Positions 1 to 8,961 of a stretch of 64,000 bases of DNA are shown piece after piece. The stretch covers positions 1,240,001 to 1,304,000 of the forward strand of contig NZ_UWPE01000001.1 of NCBI RefSeq assembly GCF_900604955.1, written 5' to 3'. Every line of letters begins with the position of its first letter. The stretch's first letter is position 1. Source of the stretch: Neoactinobaculum massilliense (GTDB taxonomy: Bacteria > Actinomycetota > Actinomycetes > Actinomycetales > Actinomycetaceae). The position numbers were made by a program, and so were the translations under genes. Below the pieces are notes generated by a model. It searched no databases, was not told the origin of the DNA, and was given only the letters and a program-made list of their open reading frames with translations.

Positions 1-168
1 CGGCCCGTCAGCGGGCTGGCTCACCGGCTCTCCGAGGCAGCACGGCTCGGTTTCACTACGGCCGTAGTGCCCGCCAGCTCCGAGATTCCATCGAAGGCGT
101 CCATTCGTACACGCCCCTGCACCGACATCAAGGAGGCGATGCAGGCTGTGCTCCCCACACAGGCGTAG
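1..168 (+). CDS. radA: DNA repair protein RadA/Sms, C-terminal fragment
   Basis: The first 55 codons read in frame 1 without interruption to a TAG and give RPVSGLAHRLSEAARLGF, followed by TTAVVP and IRTRPCTDIKEAM. This is the conserved end of the Lon-like domain of RadA/Sms, the recombination and branch-migration ATPase; family members read RPVSGLxRRLxEAARLGF. The 5' part, including the zinc finger, the RecA-type ATPase and the KNRFG motif, lies outside the window. The next gene is convergent, and 118 bases of GC-rich spacer with no convincing terminator separate them. The family call rests on a short but very characteristic segment. Confidence 0.85.
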   Translation, partial: RPVSGLAHRLSEAARLGFTTAVVPASSEIPSKASIRTRPCTDIKEAMQAVLPTQA

Positions 169-286
169 GTACTCATGCTGGCGTCCTCGACGCGGCGGGC
201 ACACGCGGTGGCAGCGTCGTGGATAGCGGACCAGGGCCAGCGTCCTCGGCGCGCCCGGCCTTCCTTTCGGCCCGGGCCCGGCCCGA

Positions 287-1384
287 CTACTGGGCCTCCG
301 AGGGGCCGGTGGCCGGCGCGGTTGCCACCTCATCCGCGGGTGCGGTACCGGCGGCATCGGCACCTTCAGGGTGCGTATCCGGCGTCACCGTGAGCGTGGG
401 CTCCGGGGTGGTGCTGGGCGTGGCGGTAGGAATCTCGGCTGCGCGCCCATTGCCCAACGCGAACGTAACCGTCGTGGCCTTAGCGGAGGAATCGGTGAAA
501 CTGTAGGTGGCCGCGTAGGTGCCGGTACCGGCGGAGCGGCCACCGGATGGGCACCCTTCCGCCGCAATCTTCCCCGACCAGGCAACGGTTACCGTGGTGC
601 TCATTTTCCGGTCAAGAAGTAACCGTTTGGACTCGGAGCCCGGTTTGCAGGCCAGCGGATCGGCCATGTGCTGTCCACCGGAGGTAATCTCCAGCCGCGT
701 ATTTCCCCACCCGACGTCCACCACACACGGGTTTGTTTCCGAACGGTTCGTGAGCGTGGCCGTGAAAGCCACGGTGCCGCCCGCGCTACTCCCGTCCACC
801 GCCAGGCTGACGTCCAGCATGTCCGGAGAACACGCCGTCGGCGTGTAAAGGGCCTGTGTGGGTGCGGACTGGGCCTCGGAATGGCTAGCCACCTTGCCCA
901 TCACGTAATACAGCACCGCGGAGACAACGATAATGAGCACCACAGCCACCGCCATGATGCCTAGCAGCCGTCGATTAACGGCGCGTGTGGTGGCCGGATG
1001 CTCCCGGACCTGCCTTGCTCGCGCGCGGTCCCGTGGCGTCCGAGAGGCATCGCCGCGCCGCCCGGCACCCTGCCGCTGCGTACGTTCGCCCCGCTGACTG
1101 AGCGCCGATCGAGTTCCCGCCGCGGCGGACGTTCGCCCGGTACCGGTAGAGCGCCTACCGCCGGTAGCACGGTCGCTACCCGACGCCGATCGCCGCGGCC
1201 GACGCTTCGTGTTTTGCCCGGCGTCCCGCTGCCGTGCCGAGTTACCGTGGCCACCACGTTTCCCCGTGGCGGATTGCCGCGACGCGCTGGCACGGCGGGC
1301 CGGGGAGCCGGCCGGGCGCGAGCCCTTGCCACGCGAACGAGACTCCCGCGGGCGCCCCGGCTTGTTCGGCTGCTCATCCTTCAT
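287..1384 (-). CDS. Basic, single-pass membrane-anchored protein of unknown function
   Basis: This 365-residue protein has three visible parts. The first ~140 residues are very rich in Arg, Ser, Gly and Gln and look disordered. One membrane segment follows (LLGIMAVAVVLIIVVSAVLY). The outer domain of ~130 residues carries four Cys (CSPDML, NPCVV, LACKP, AEGCPS) with beta-strand character, ending in a Pro/Thr/Ala tail. The basic head should be cytoplasmic and the Cys domain exported, with likely disulfides. I chose the ATG three codons inside an upstream GTG (1393); neither has a clear ribosome binding site. It is divergent from mutY. Many actinobacteria carry a protein of this layout here, but I know no function. 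Confidence 0.7.
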   Translation of the reverse strand: MKDEQPNKPGRPRESRSRGKGSRPAGSPARRASASRQSATGKRGGHGNSARQRDAGQNTKRRPRRSASGSDRATGGRRSTGTGRTSAAAGTRSALSQRGERTQRQGAGRRGDASRTPRDRARARQVREHPATTRAVNRRLLGIMAVAVVLIIVVSAVLYYVMGKVASHSEAQSAPTQALYTPTACSPDMLDVSLAVDGSSAGGTVAFTATLTNRSETNPCVVDVGWGNTRLEITSGGQHMADPLACKPGSESKRLLLDRKMSTTVTVAWSGKIAAEGCPSGGRSAGTGTYAATYSFTDSSAKATTVTFALGNGRAAEIPTATPSTTPEPTLTVTPDTHPEGADAAGTAPADEVATAPATGPSEAQ

Positions 1385-1536
1385 GCCCGCCACGCTACCA
1401 GTGCCGCACGGTGGACGTGCGCCTGCGCCACTATCGCCCCGGTCCGCACCCCCAAAAGCCCCGCACCGCGAGCGCCGGAACGTCTGCGAATACCGCCGCC
1501 TGCACCCCGCGCACGCCGCCGTGCCACACTGGACAG

Positions 1537-2391
1537 GTGTATTTCGAGGTCATTGAATGGTTCGCTAAGCACGGCCGCCCGCTTCCCTGGCGCGAACCCG
1601 GCACGCCGCCGTGGGCCATCCTCGTCTGCGAAGTCATGAGTCAGCAGACGCCCGTTTCCCGCGTACTACCCGCCTGGACCGCCTGGATGAAACGCTGGCC
1701 GACCCCCAAAGATTTGGCGGCCGCGCGCGCTGCCGACGTCCTGGTGGCGTGGGGCCGGCTCGGCTACCCGCGGCGGGCATTGCGCCTGCAGGAGTGCGCG
1801 GGCGTCGTCGTCGAAAAGTTCGGAGGTGAACTACCACGCAACCGGGCTGATCTGCTCTCCCTACCGGGCGTGGGCCCCTACACCGCCGACGCCGTCATCG
1901 CCTTCGCGTACCGGGAACGTTCCGTTGTGCTCGATACAAATATTCGACGCGTGCTGGCCCGACAACATGGCACCGAACTGCCTCCGCCCAGCCCGCGCAA
2001 GTTCGAACTGGAACGTGCGGACAAGCTGGTGCCGGACGACGGCGAGGCCGCGGCACAGTGGAACGCGGCAATTATGGAGCTCGGGGCGCTTGTATGCACC
2101 GCCACGAACCCGGCGTGCGAGCAGTGCCCCATTGCCGGAACCTGCCGCTGGGTGCAGGCCGGGAAGCCGCATAACGCCGCACCGCGCACCACCCAGAAGT
2201 TCACCGGCACCCAGCGGGAAGCCCGCGGCAAAATCATGGCGGTACTTCGCGCTGCCCGGCACCCTGTGTCCCTGGAACGCCTCCAACACGAGGCCGGCCT
2301 GCCTGACGTCCGCTTCACGCCGGCGCTCGACGCGCTTCTCGAGGATGGTCTGGCACGCCGCGAAGCTGGCGCCGTCGCGCTACCGGACTAG
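1537..2391 (+). CDS. mutY: A/G-specific adenine DNA glycosylase
   Basis: This enzyme removes adenine mispaired with 8-oxoguanine. The 284-residue protein shows the HhH-GPD fold in order: EVMSQQTPVSRVLPAW with the catalytic Glu (about residue 31), the hairpin LPGVGPYTADAV, the catalytic Asp in LDTNIRRVLAR, and a [4Fe-4S] loop with the spacing C-x6-C-x2-C-x5-C (CTATNPACEQCPIAGTC). The NUDIX-like recognition domain of E. coli MutY is replaced by ~80 residues resembling a winged helix, as in other short actinobacterial MutY. I set the start at the GTG giving VYFEVIEW, because the open frame upstream (to 1234) overlaps the promoter of the divergent gene and has no homology. Confidence 0.92.
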   Translation: MYFEVIEWFAKHGRPLPWREPGTPPWAILVCEVMSQQTPVSRVLPAWTAWMKRWPTPKDLAAARAADVLVAWGRLGYPRRALRLQECAGVVVEKFGGELPRNRADLLSLPGVGPYTADAVIAFAYRERSVVLDTNIRRVLARQHGTELPPPSPRKFELERADKLVPDDGEAAAQWNAAIMELGALVCTATNPACEQCPIAGTCRWVQAGKPHNAAPRTTQKFTGTQREARGKIMAVLRAARHPVSLERLQHEAGLPDVRFTPALDALLEDGLARREAGAVALPD

Positions 2392-2581
2392 CAACTAACC
2401 GACTCGAGCTGTCGGCCCGACGCTGCCCGTCTCGTCGCGTTATTGTCGCCCTTTACGTCACGCTCTTGTTGCAAAATTAGTCACACACCGTGGCAAGCGG
2501 CACACTTTTTTACGCTAAGGGCAACGGTCGCCCAATGAAGGACGGCCACCACGCGGCATTTTTCCTATTGAGGAGGCCAAT

Positions 2582-4222
2582 ATGACATTTACACCGTCTG
2601 CCACAGCTGTGGGCGGCTCACTGGTGGGTAGCGCACTACTGGGACTTCTTCCCCTTGCACTTTTCTTCGTACTTCTCGGCGTATTCAAGATGAAAACGCA
2701 CTGGTGCTCACTCATCTGTCTGGTAGCCGCCATCCTCGTAGCTGTCTTCGGCTTCAAGATGCCCGTTGGCCTCTCCATCATGTCCGGCCTCCAGGGTGCC
2801 GCCTTCGGCCTCATTCCTATTCTCTACATCGTGATCATGGCCGTATGGCTCTACAACCTCACCGAAGCCTCAGGCCGCTCGGAGGACGTGCGTGCCGTGT
2901 TCTCCACGGTGGGCAAGGGCGATATGCGCGTGCAGGCGCTCCTCATCGGCTTCTGCTTCTGCGGCCTCTTGGAAGGCCTGGCCGGCTTCGGCGCCCCGGT
3001 GGCCATCGCCACCGCCATGCTCTTCGCACTGGGCGCACCGCCCATCCGCGCGGCCGTAGCCGTCATGGTGGGCAACGCACTCTCCGTGGGATTTGGCGCT
3101 ATCGCCATTCCAATGACCACGGTGGCCGCCCAGGGCGGTCAGGATCCCACCCTGGTGGGTGGCACGGCCGGCCGTATTGCCCCCATTCTTGTCGTCTTCG
3201 TGCCCTTCCTCATGCTCGCCATCCTGGATGGCAGGCGCGGGCTCAAGCAGACGTGGCCGGCAGCCCTCACGGCCGGGGTCACCATGGCCCTCTTCCAGTT
3301 CATCGGCTCCAATTTCATCTCCTATGAACTCACGGCCGTTATTGCCTCGCTGCTCTCCTTCGCGGCCGTCGTGGTGCTTATGCGGTTCTGGACTCCCACC
3401 GCGGCCGAGGGTATGTCTACGCAAACGCCAGCCGAGAAACTCTCCGGCGGCCGCGTCACACTGGGTCTGCTGCCCTACTGGCTGGTTGTCATCGTGTTCG
3501 GCATTGCCAAATTGGGCGGCGCTATTCCCGATTGGCTCTCCTCCACGGATATCAAGATTCACTGGCCGGGCCTCTACGGGCAGCTGCTAGACGCCACCGG
3601 AAAGGTCAATGAACAGGCCGTCTTCAACTTCTCCTGGCTCTCCAGCCCCGGCACCATGCTGCTTATTACGGGCCTCATTGTCTCCCTCGTGTACGGCCTT
3701 GCCTCCTCCGGTGGGCGCTACCCGTTCTCCTTCGGACGCGGCATCTCCACGCTGGGCCACACCATCGTCAATCTGCGCCTCACCATCCTGACCATCATGG
3801 CGATCATGGCCCTGGCCTACGTCATGAACTTTTCCGGCCAGACCATGGCTATCGGCACCTGGATGGCAGGCGCGGGCGCTACCTTCGCGTTCCTCTCCCC
3901 GATCCTCGGCTGGATTGGAACCGCCGTCACGGGTTCCGCCACCTCCACCGGCGCGCTATTCGGCGGTATGCAGTACGCGGCCGCAAACACGCTCCATATT
4001 GATCCGAACCTGCTCCTCGCCGTCAACGAGGTGGGCGGCGGTATTGGCAAGATCGTGTCGCCGCAGAACCTGGCCATCGCCGCCTCCGCAATCGACAAGC
4101 CAGGCTCCGAACCCGAGCTGCTCAAGAAGGCCGCCCCGTGGTCCGTGGGTCTCGTGGTGGTCCTCGGCCTCATCACCCTGCTGGCTTCTCAGGGCGCCCT
4201 GAGCTTCGTGATCGCCGGCTAG
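2582..4222 (+). CDS. lctP: L-lactate permease
   Basis: This is a lactate:H+ symporter of the LctP family. The 546 residues match the family length (~530-560), with about a dozen hydrophobic helices throughout. Characteristic stretches are GLLEGLAGFGAPVAIATAML, GNALSVGFGAIAIP and the C-terminal VGGGIGKIVSPQNLAIA. A strong ribosome binding site (GAGGAGG) sits 5-8 bases before the ATG. The 190-base upstream gap holds the promoter, but I could not identify an operator with confidence. The gene feeds substrate to the LutABC oxidase encoded just downstream, although a strong terminator separates the two, so the units may be expressed at different levels. Confidence 0.95.
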   Translation: MTFTPSATAVGGSLVGSALLGLLPLALFFVLLGVFKMKTHWCSLICLVAAILVAVFGFKMPVGLSIMSGLQGAAFGLIPILYIVIMAVWLYNLTEASGRSEDVRAVFSTVGKGDMRVQALLIGFCFCGLLEGLAGFGAPVAIATAMLFALGAPPIRAAVAVMVGNALSVGFGAIAIPMTTVAAQGGQDPTLVGGTAGRIAPILVVFVPFLMLAILDGRRGLKQTWPAALTAGVTMALFQFIGSNFISYELTAVIASLLSFAAVVVLMRFWTPTAAEGMSTQTPAEKLSGGRVTLGLLPYWLVVIVFGIAKLGGAIPDWLSSTDIKIHWPGLYGQLLDATGKVNEQAVFNFSWLSSPGTMLLITGLIVSLVYGLASSGGRYPFSFGRGISTLGHTIVNLRLTILTIMAIMALAYVMNFSGQTMAIGTWMAGAGATFAFLSPILGWIGTAVTGSATSTGALFGGMQYAAANTLHIDPNLLLAVNEVGGGIGKIVSPQNLAIAASAIDKPGSEPELLKKAAPWSVGLVVVLGLITLLASQGALSFVIAG

Positions 4223-4334
4223 CACCCGACGCCGTCGTATTCGCCGGTTCGTACGCGGCCCCGCCCATACGCGGTCCCGCCCGTAGCCGGCGACATCGGC
4301 GTCGCCACCCGAATTAAGTAAACAAATCGTTGCG

Positions 4335-4372
4335 TAAGGGGCGGAGCAGCCACCCGCCCCTTAGCATTTTTT
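4335..4372 (+). terminator. Rho-independent terminator between lctP and lutA
   Basis: A perfect 10-bp stem (TAAGGGGCGG with CCGCCCCTTA) closes a 9-base loop, and six T residues follow three bases after the stem. It lies 113 bases after lctP and 70 bases before lutA. lutABC must therefore depend on read-through or on a promoter inside the 70 bases. A second small hairpin (GCGCCG/CGGCGC, 4405-4422) sits directly in front of the lutA ribosome binding site. Confidence 0.85.
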
Positions 4373-4441
4373 CAACGGCTCGTAGCGGAAAACCCGCGCG
4401 GGCAGCGCCGCCGTCGCGGCGCACAAAGGAAGGAGCAAGCC

Positions 4442-5230
4442 GTGAAGGTTGCGCTATTCGCCACCTGCGTTGTGGACGCCATGTTCCCGCAGGCCGCGCA
4501 AGCCACCGTGCACCTCCTGGAGCGGCTGGGACACGAAGTTGTGTTCCCAGAAAGCCAGGGATGCTGCGGACAGATGCATATCAACACCGGGTTCTATCCG
4601 GAGGCAATCCCACTCATTGAGAACCACGTTCGAACCTTTGAACCCGTGCTGGATGGGGAATGGGACGCGATCGTGGTGCCCTCCGGCTCCTGCACGGGCA
4701 GCATCCGCCACCAGCAGGCCATGGTGGCCGAATCCGAGGGGCACATGGCACTGGCCAAGCAGGCCGAACGCATCGCCGCCAAAACCTATGATCTGCCGGA
4801 ATTCCTCATTGACGTGATGGGGACGGATGATGTGGGCGCCTACTTCCCGCACCGCGTCACCTACCACACCACGTGCCACTCCCTTCGCATCACCCGCGAG
4901 GGGGATAAGCCGATCCGCCTCCTCAAGAAGATCGGCGGTATTGACTACGTGCCGCTCCCCGATGCAAATATCTGCTGCGGCTTTGGCGGTACCTTCTCGG
5001 TGAAGAACGGGGCCACCTCGGCCTCGATGCTCTCGGACAAGATGGCCGCCATCAAGTCCACGGGTGCCGAAATCGTGGCGGCGGGTGACTATTCCTGCCT
5101 CATGAACATTGCGGGCGGCCTATCCCGCACCCGCTCCGGCATTCGCGCCATGCACCTCGCGGAGCTACTGGCCGGCACCGAGGATGAGCCCTGGACCGCT
5201 CCCGCTTCTACAACTAAGGCTGGTGTGTAA
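4442..5230 (+). CDS. lutA: L-lactate utilisation protein LutA (CCG-domain iron-sulfur oxidoreductase)
   Basis: This subunit of the LutABC L-lactate oxidising complex turns lactate into pyruvate. It has the two Cys-Cys-Gly (CCG) modules typical of LutA/GlpC-like proteins: SQGCCGQMHINTGF near residue 40 and NICCGFGGTFSVK near residue 178. These motifs bind an iron-sulfur centre in the wider heterodisulfide reductase family. The length of 262 is normal. AAGGAAGGAG precedes the ATG. The stop codon overlaps the lutB start (TAATG), so the two are translationally coupled. Confidence 0.94.
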   Translation: MKVALFATCVVDAMFPQAAQATVHLLERLGHEVVFPESQGCCGQMHINTGFYPEAIPLIENHVRTFEPVLDGEWDAIVVPSGSCTGSIRHQQAMVAESEGHMALAKQAERIAAKTYDLPEFLIDVMGTDDVGAYFPHRVTYHTTCHSLRITREGDKPIRLLKKIGGIDYVPLPDANICCGFGGTFSVKNGATSASMLSDKMAAIKSTGAEIVAAGDYSCLMNIAGGLSRTRSGIRAMHLAELLAGTEDEPWTAPASTTKAGV

Positions 5231-6822
5231 TGAGCAACGTATTGCAGATGGGCACACGAATCGCCCACAACGCCACGGATGCCTTCCACAAGTTCCGTGA
5301 GCGTGTCACCGGCTCCTGGCAGGCCGAGGATCAGGCACAGGAGCACCTGGGGTGGACACCGGGTGTGCCGCTCCCCAAGGATCCGCTCCGCTGGGGAGAA
5401 TCGTTTACCCAGGGCGCGAAGAAAACGCTGCAGAACACGCAGATGCGCCGCAACCTGGGTTATGCCACCGGAAAGATTCGCTCCAAGCGTGACACCCGGG
5501 TATCCGAAATGCCCGATTGGGAGCAGCTCCGCGAGGCGATGAGCCAGATCAAGCGGAATGTGGTAGCCAACTGGGTGGACCTCCTGGAGGAGTTCGAAGC
5601 CAACGTCACCAAGCACGGCGGCATTGTGCACTGGGCGCGTGACGGCGAGGAAGCGAACCAGATCATTTACTCCCTTATCAAGGAGAAGAACGCCACCAAC
5701 GTGGTCAAGGTGAAGTCCATGGCCACCCAGGAAACGAATCTCAATGTCTACCTGGGTGAACGCGGAATCTCCTGCCGTGAGACGGACCTGGCGGAAATGA
5801 TTGTGCAGCTTTCCGATGACATGCCCTCGCACATCGTGGTGCCGGCCATTCACCGCAATCGCTCCGAGGTCAAGGCCATTTTTGAGGCGCGCATGGAGAA
5901 CCCGGGCAAACTCTCCGATGATCCGCGCGTACTCACCATGGCGGCCCGCGCTGAGCTGCGTAAGCGTTTCCTCTCGGCCACGGTTGCCGTATCCGGCGCC
6001 AACGTTGGCGTAGCCGAAACCGGCACGGTGGGTATCTTCGAATCCGAGGGCAACGGCCGCATGTGCCTCACCCTCCCGCACACGCTCATCACGCTGATGG
6101 GTATCGAAAAGCTGGTACCCAAGTACGAGGATCTCGAGGTACTCACCCAGCTGCTGCCCCGTTCCGCCACCGGCGAGCGCATGAATCCGTACACGTCCTT
6201 CTGGACGGGCGTGACGAAGGGCGATGGCCCGCAGGAGTTCCACATCATCCTCATGGATAACGGCCGTACCCGCGTGCTTTCGGATCCGATCGGGCGCGAG
6301 GCACTCAAGTGCATCCGCTGCGGCGCCTGCATGAACATCTGCCCCGTATACCGGAACACCGGCGGCCACGCCTACAACTCTGTGTATCCCGGGCCGATCG
6401 GCGCGATTCTCACGCCGCAACTGCTGGGTGCCACGGCTCACGACGATCCGGCGGCCACGCTGCCCTTCGCCTCCTCGCTGTGCGGGGCGTGCGGGGATGC
6501 CTGCCCGGTGAAGATCGATATCCCCACCATCCTGGTGCATCTCCGCCACAAGTACTACGAGGCGAACCGTGGTGTGCCGGATGTGTGGTCTACCGGCATG
6601 AAGGCGGCCACCACCATCATGAAGTCCGGTAAGAATATGGCTCGCTTTGAGAAGGCCCTTATGAAGCCCGGGCGGCTGACGGCCGGACCGAAGCGTCATA
6701 TCGGCTATATCCCGCTTCCGATTGCAAAGGAGTGGACGCGGGTGCGCGATATCCCGGCCCCGCCCGCCACTTCCTTCCGCGAGTGGTGGAAGCAGCGTGA
6801 ATCCGGTCAGGCGTCGAGGTAG
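5230..6822 (+). CDS. lutB: L-lactate utilisation iron-sulfur protein LutB
   Basis: This is the ferredoxin-like subunit of the LutABC complex. The N-terminal ~310 residues form a LUD (lactate utilisation) domain, containing VGVAETGTVGIFESEGNGR. A bi-cluster 4Fe-4S segment follows, CIRCGACMNICP and CGACGDACPVKIDIP around residues 358-435. The C-terminal PATSFREWWKQR is typical of LutB. At 530 residues it is longer than Bacillus LutB (~475), mainly at the N-terminus, which is usual in actinobacteria. It overlaps lutA by one base and is followed by lutC after 15 bases. Confidence 0.94.
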   Translation: MSNVLQMGTRIAHNATDAFHKFRERVTGSWQAEDQAQEHLGWTPGVPLPKDPLRWGESFTQGAKKTLQNTQMRRNLGYATGKIRSKRDTRVSEMPDWEQLREAMSQIKRNVVANWVDLLEEFEANVTKHGGIVHWARDGEEANQIIYSLIKEKNATNVVKVKSMATQETNLNVYLGERGISCRETDLAEMIVQLSDDMPSHIVVPAIHRNRSEVKAIFEARMENPGKLSDDPRVLTMAARAELRKRFLSATVAVSGANVGVAETGTVGIFESEGNGRMCLTLPHTLITLMGIEKLVPKYEDLEVLTQLLPRSATGERMNPYTSFWTGVTKGDGPQEFHIILMDNGRTRVLSDPIGREALKCIRCGACMNICPVYRNTGGHAYNSVYPGPIGAILTPQLLGATAHDDPAATLPFASSLCGACGDACPVKIDIPTILVHLRHKYYEANRGVPDVWSTGMKAATTIMKSGKNMARFEKALMKPGRLTAGPKRHIGYIPLPIAKEWTRVRDIPAPPATSFREWWKQRESGQASR

Positions 6823-6837
6823 GAAAGGCTGAAAGCA

Positions 6838-7467
6838 ATGGATGCGAAAACTGAAATTCTCGATCGGATCCGCGCCGTGGGCCCCATCCCCTCCAGGGAG
6901 GTACCCCGCAACTATCGGCTCCACGGTGACGGGCATGATGTCATTGCCGAAATGGTGGAGATGCTGGAGGACTACAGCGCCGAAGTAGTGCGCGTGCAGT
7001 CCGCCGGTATCCCGGACGCGGTGGCGGACTACATGGCCAAGGATGATGTGAAGTCCGTGGTGGTAGCCGCAGGTGTTCCAGCGGCGTGGAAGGAAGCCGC
7101 CGGCCGTGATAACCGCGTGGTGAAGGAGGACAACCCGCCGCTCTCCAATCAGGAGCTCAATGAGACAGACGCCGTTCTGGTGGCCTCTCGCTGCGGTATC
7201 TCCCTTTCCGGCACCATCGTGTTGGATCACCAGGCTGATCAGGGCCGTCGCGCTATCTCGCTAGTGCCGGACACACTCATCGTGGTGCTGCGTGCTTCCA
7301 CCGTGTTTGCCACGGTGCCGGAAGCGGTGGCGCTCCTCAGCGAGCACCCGGAGCGGCCCACCACGTGGATCGCGGGTCCATCCGCCACATCGGATATTGA
7401 GCTGGTGCGCGTCAACGGCGTGCATGGCCCTCGTAATCTCCGCGTGGTGATTGTGGAGGATGAGTAG
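6838..7467 (+). CDS. lutC: L-lactate utilisation protein LutC
   Basis: This is the third subunit of the lactate oxidation complex, a single LUD domain of 209 residues. Diagnostic segments are ETDAVLVASRCGISLSGTIV, a run beginning RRAISLVPDTLIVVL, and the end motif GPSATSDIELVRVNGVHGP, the conserved GPS-T-DIE-xxxVxGVHGP signature of LutC/YkgG. It is the last gene of lutABC; a long hairpin follows 17 bases after the stop. No regulator (LutR or LldR type) is encoded alongside, so control is from elsewhere. Confidence 0.94.
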   Translation: MDAKTEILDRIRAVGPIPSREVPRNYRLHGDGHDVIAEMVEMLEDYSAEVVRVQSAGIPDAVADYMAKDDVKSVVVAAGVPAAWKEAAGRDNRVVKEDNPPLSNQELNETDAVLVASRCGISLSGTIVLDHQADQGRRAISLVPDTLIVVLRASTVFATVPEAVALLSEHPERPTTWIAGPSATSDIELVRVNGVHGPRNLRVVIVEDE

Positions 7468-7484
7468 TAGCTAGAACGACGCCG

Positions 7485-7515
7485 GAGGGTGGAGCGGGAT
7501 ACCCGCTCCACCCTC
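7485..7515 (+). terminator. Terminator-like hairpin after lutC
   Basis: A perfect 14-bp stem (GAGGGTGGAGCGGG with its complement) closes the tri-loop ATA, 17 bases after the lutC stop. Only TTGCGTATT follows, so the T-tract is poor. It also lies between convergent genes and may serve the gene on the other strand. Confidence 0.7.
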
Positions 7516-7603
7516 TTGCGTATTAAGCCCGGGTGCCGCGGCACGCGAAGGACTATGCCCGGTTCGGCAGCCTCAGGCTGCCGAACCGAAACGCCCAGCA
7601 GCC

Positions 7604-8809
7604 CTAGAGCCGCTCGGAGGCGATCCGAGCACCCTGCACGAGAGCATCCAGCTTCGCCCAGGCAATATCGGGGTGCACGCGGCCACCCAACCCGCAGTCC
7701 GTGGAGGCAATAACGTTTTCTGCTCCCACCCGGCGGGCAAAGCGCTCGATGCGCTGGGCCACCAGTTCTGGGTGCTCAACCACGTTAGTCGAGTGGGCCA
7801 CCACACCGGGAGCGATGCGCTTGCCGTCCGGCAGTTCGACGTCGTCCCAAATCCGGTACTCATGTTCGTGACGCGCCCCGGCCGCCTCGAATGAATAGAT
7901 CCCCGCATTCACCTGCAGCACCTTGTCCACAATGGCCTGGAAGGGCAGATCCGTGGTGTGGGGACCGTGCCAGGAACCCCAGCACACGTGGAGACGCACC
8001 TGCTCCGGTGGAATACCCTCGAGGGCCCGATTAATGGCGTCCACGCGGACCTGAATGTAGGTGCGGTAATCCTCGATCGATGGAGCCGGGTTGATCTGAT
8101 CCCAGGATTCCGCGAGGGAGGGATCATCAATCTGGACGGTGAGGCCGGCATCCGTGATGGCCTTGTACTCCTCGTGGAGGGCGTCCGCGCAGGCCATGAC
8201 CACGTCCGTATCCGTCTCGTAGTAAGCGTTGGCGATGCGCGCGGCACTGCCCGGGGCCACCGAGGCGATGAAACCACAGGAGGGATCTAGACCCTGCTCC
8301 TTGAGGCCGCGCAGCACATTCGTGATGTCCTGCTCCACCTGGTCCGCCCCGATGTAGGTAATAGGCCCTTCAATCACCGGTTCCGGCACCACTTCCGCCG
8401 CCGGATTGCCGATATGAATGCCGGAGTTCGGATCCGCGTAGGCGGCCTTGAAACGCTGCCAATCGCGCCGTTCCTCGAAGGTAGCCAGCGTCACGCGGGT
8501 GGCGGACTTCGTGTGGAATGCCCGCGCCTCCGCTGAGGGATGCAGTGTCAGCCCGCCCAGCCGGGTGAACGAATACCACCACCAGGAACCGAAGTTAATC
8601 TGCTCCCTCATGATGTGGCCGTATTCGCCGTCATTGATCAGCTTGAGGCCGAGCGAGCGTTGGCGCCGCATGACCGCATCCACTTCGCGCTCCAGCACCG
8701 TATGGAATTGCTCATCATCCATGGTGCCGGCGGCATGCTGCGCATTGGCATCCAATAGTTCCTGCGATCGCGGCAGGGACCCCACATGCGTGGTGAGGAT
8801 TCGGGTCAT
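7604..8809 (-). CDS. Cobalamin-independent methionine synthase-like (MetE C-terminal/UROD fold) protein
   Basis: A 401-residue stand-alone catalytic domain of the MetE/CoM-transferase superfamily. The conserved start TTHVGSLPRS and the zinc ligands are present: His-x-Cys in LHVCWGSWHGPH and the distal Cys in ASTDCGLGGRVHP, with Glu in IYSFEAAGARHEHEY a likely third ligand. These proteins activate a thiol for alkyl transfer; relatives include YxjG/YxjH of Bacillus and epoxyalkane:CoM transferases, so the true substrate cannot be named. I used the ATG 10 codons inside the longest frame, because GGAGGAACGCT stands just before it. It faces the lut terminator and is divergent from the methyltransferase. 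Confidence 0.82.
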   Translation of the reverse strand: MTRILTTHVGSLPRSQELLDANAQHAAGTMDDEQFHTVLEREVDAVMRRQRSLGLKLINDGEYGHIMREQINFGSWWWYSFTRLGGLTLHPSAEARAFHTKSATRVTLATFEERRDWQRFKAAYADPNSGIHIGNPAAEVVPEPVIEGPITYIGADQVEQDITNVLRGLKEQGLDPSCGFIASVAPGSAARIANAYYETDTDVVMACADALHEEYKAITDAGLTVQIDDPSLAESWDQINPAPSIEDYRTYIQVRVDAINRALEGIPPEQVRLHVCWGSWHGPHTTDLPFQAIVDKVLQVNAGIYSFEAAGARHEHEYRIWDDVELPDGKRIAPGVVAHSTNVVEHPELVAQRIERFARRVGAENVIASTDCGLGGRVHPDIAWAKLDALVQGARIASERL

Positions 8810-8961
8810 AGCGTTCCTCCGTTCTTCGCAACGGCGCAAAATGAGGCCGTTAACGGCATCCTATGCGGCTCCGAACGAAGGATTCGTGCCACCCACCACC
8901 TCGGATGTGTGGCACAGCGCGCACTCGTGAGCAGAATGTGCACCGCGGTTAGGCTGGCCGC

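Noticed and set aside
1234-1536. Upstream 101-codon extension of mutY
   Set aside because: It overlaps the start region of the divergent membrane-anchored protein gene and has no similarity to MutY.
5089-7230. A 713-codon open frame on the minus strand across lutA, lutB and lutC
   Set aside because: It is a shadow of strong third-position GC in three well-identified genes. It has no domain, and its composition (His, Gly, Arg, Val) is typical of antisense frames.
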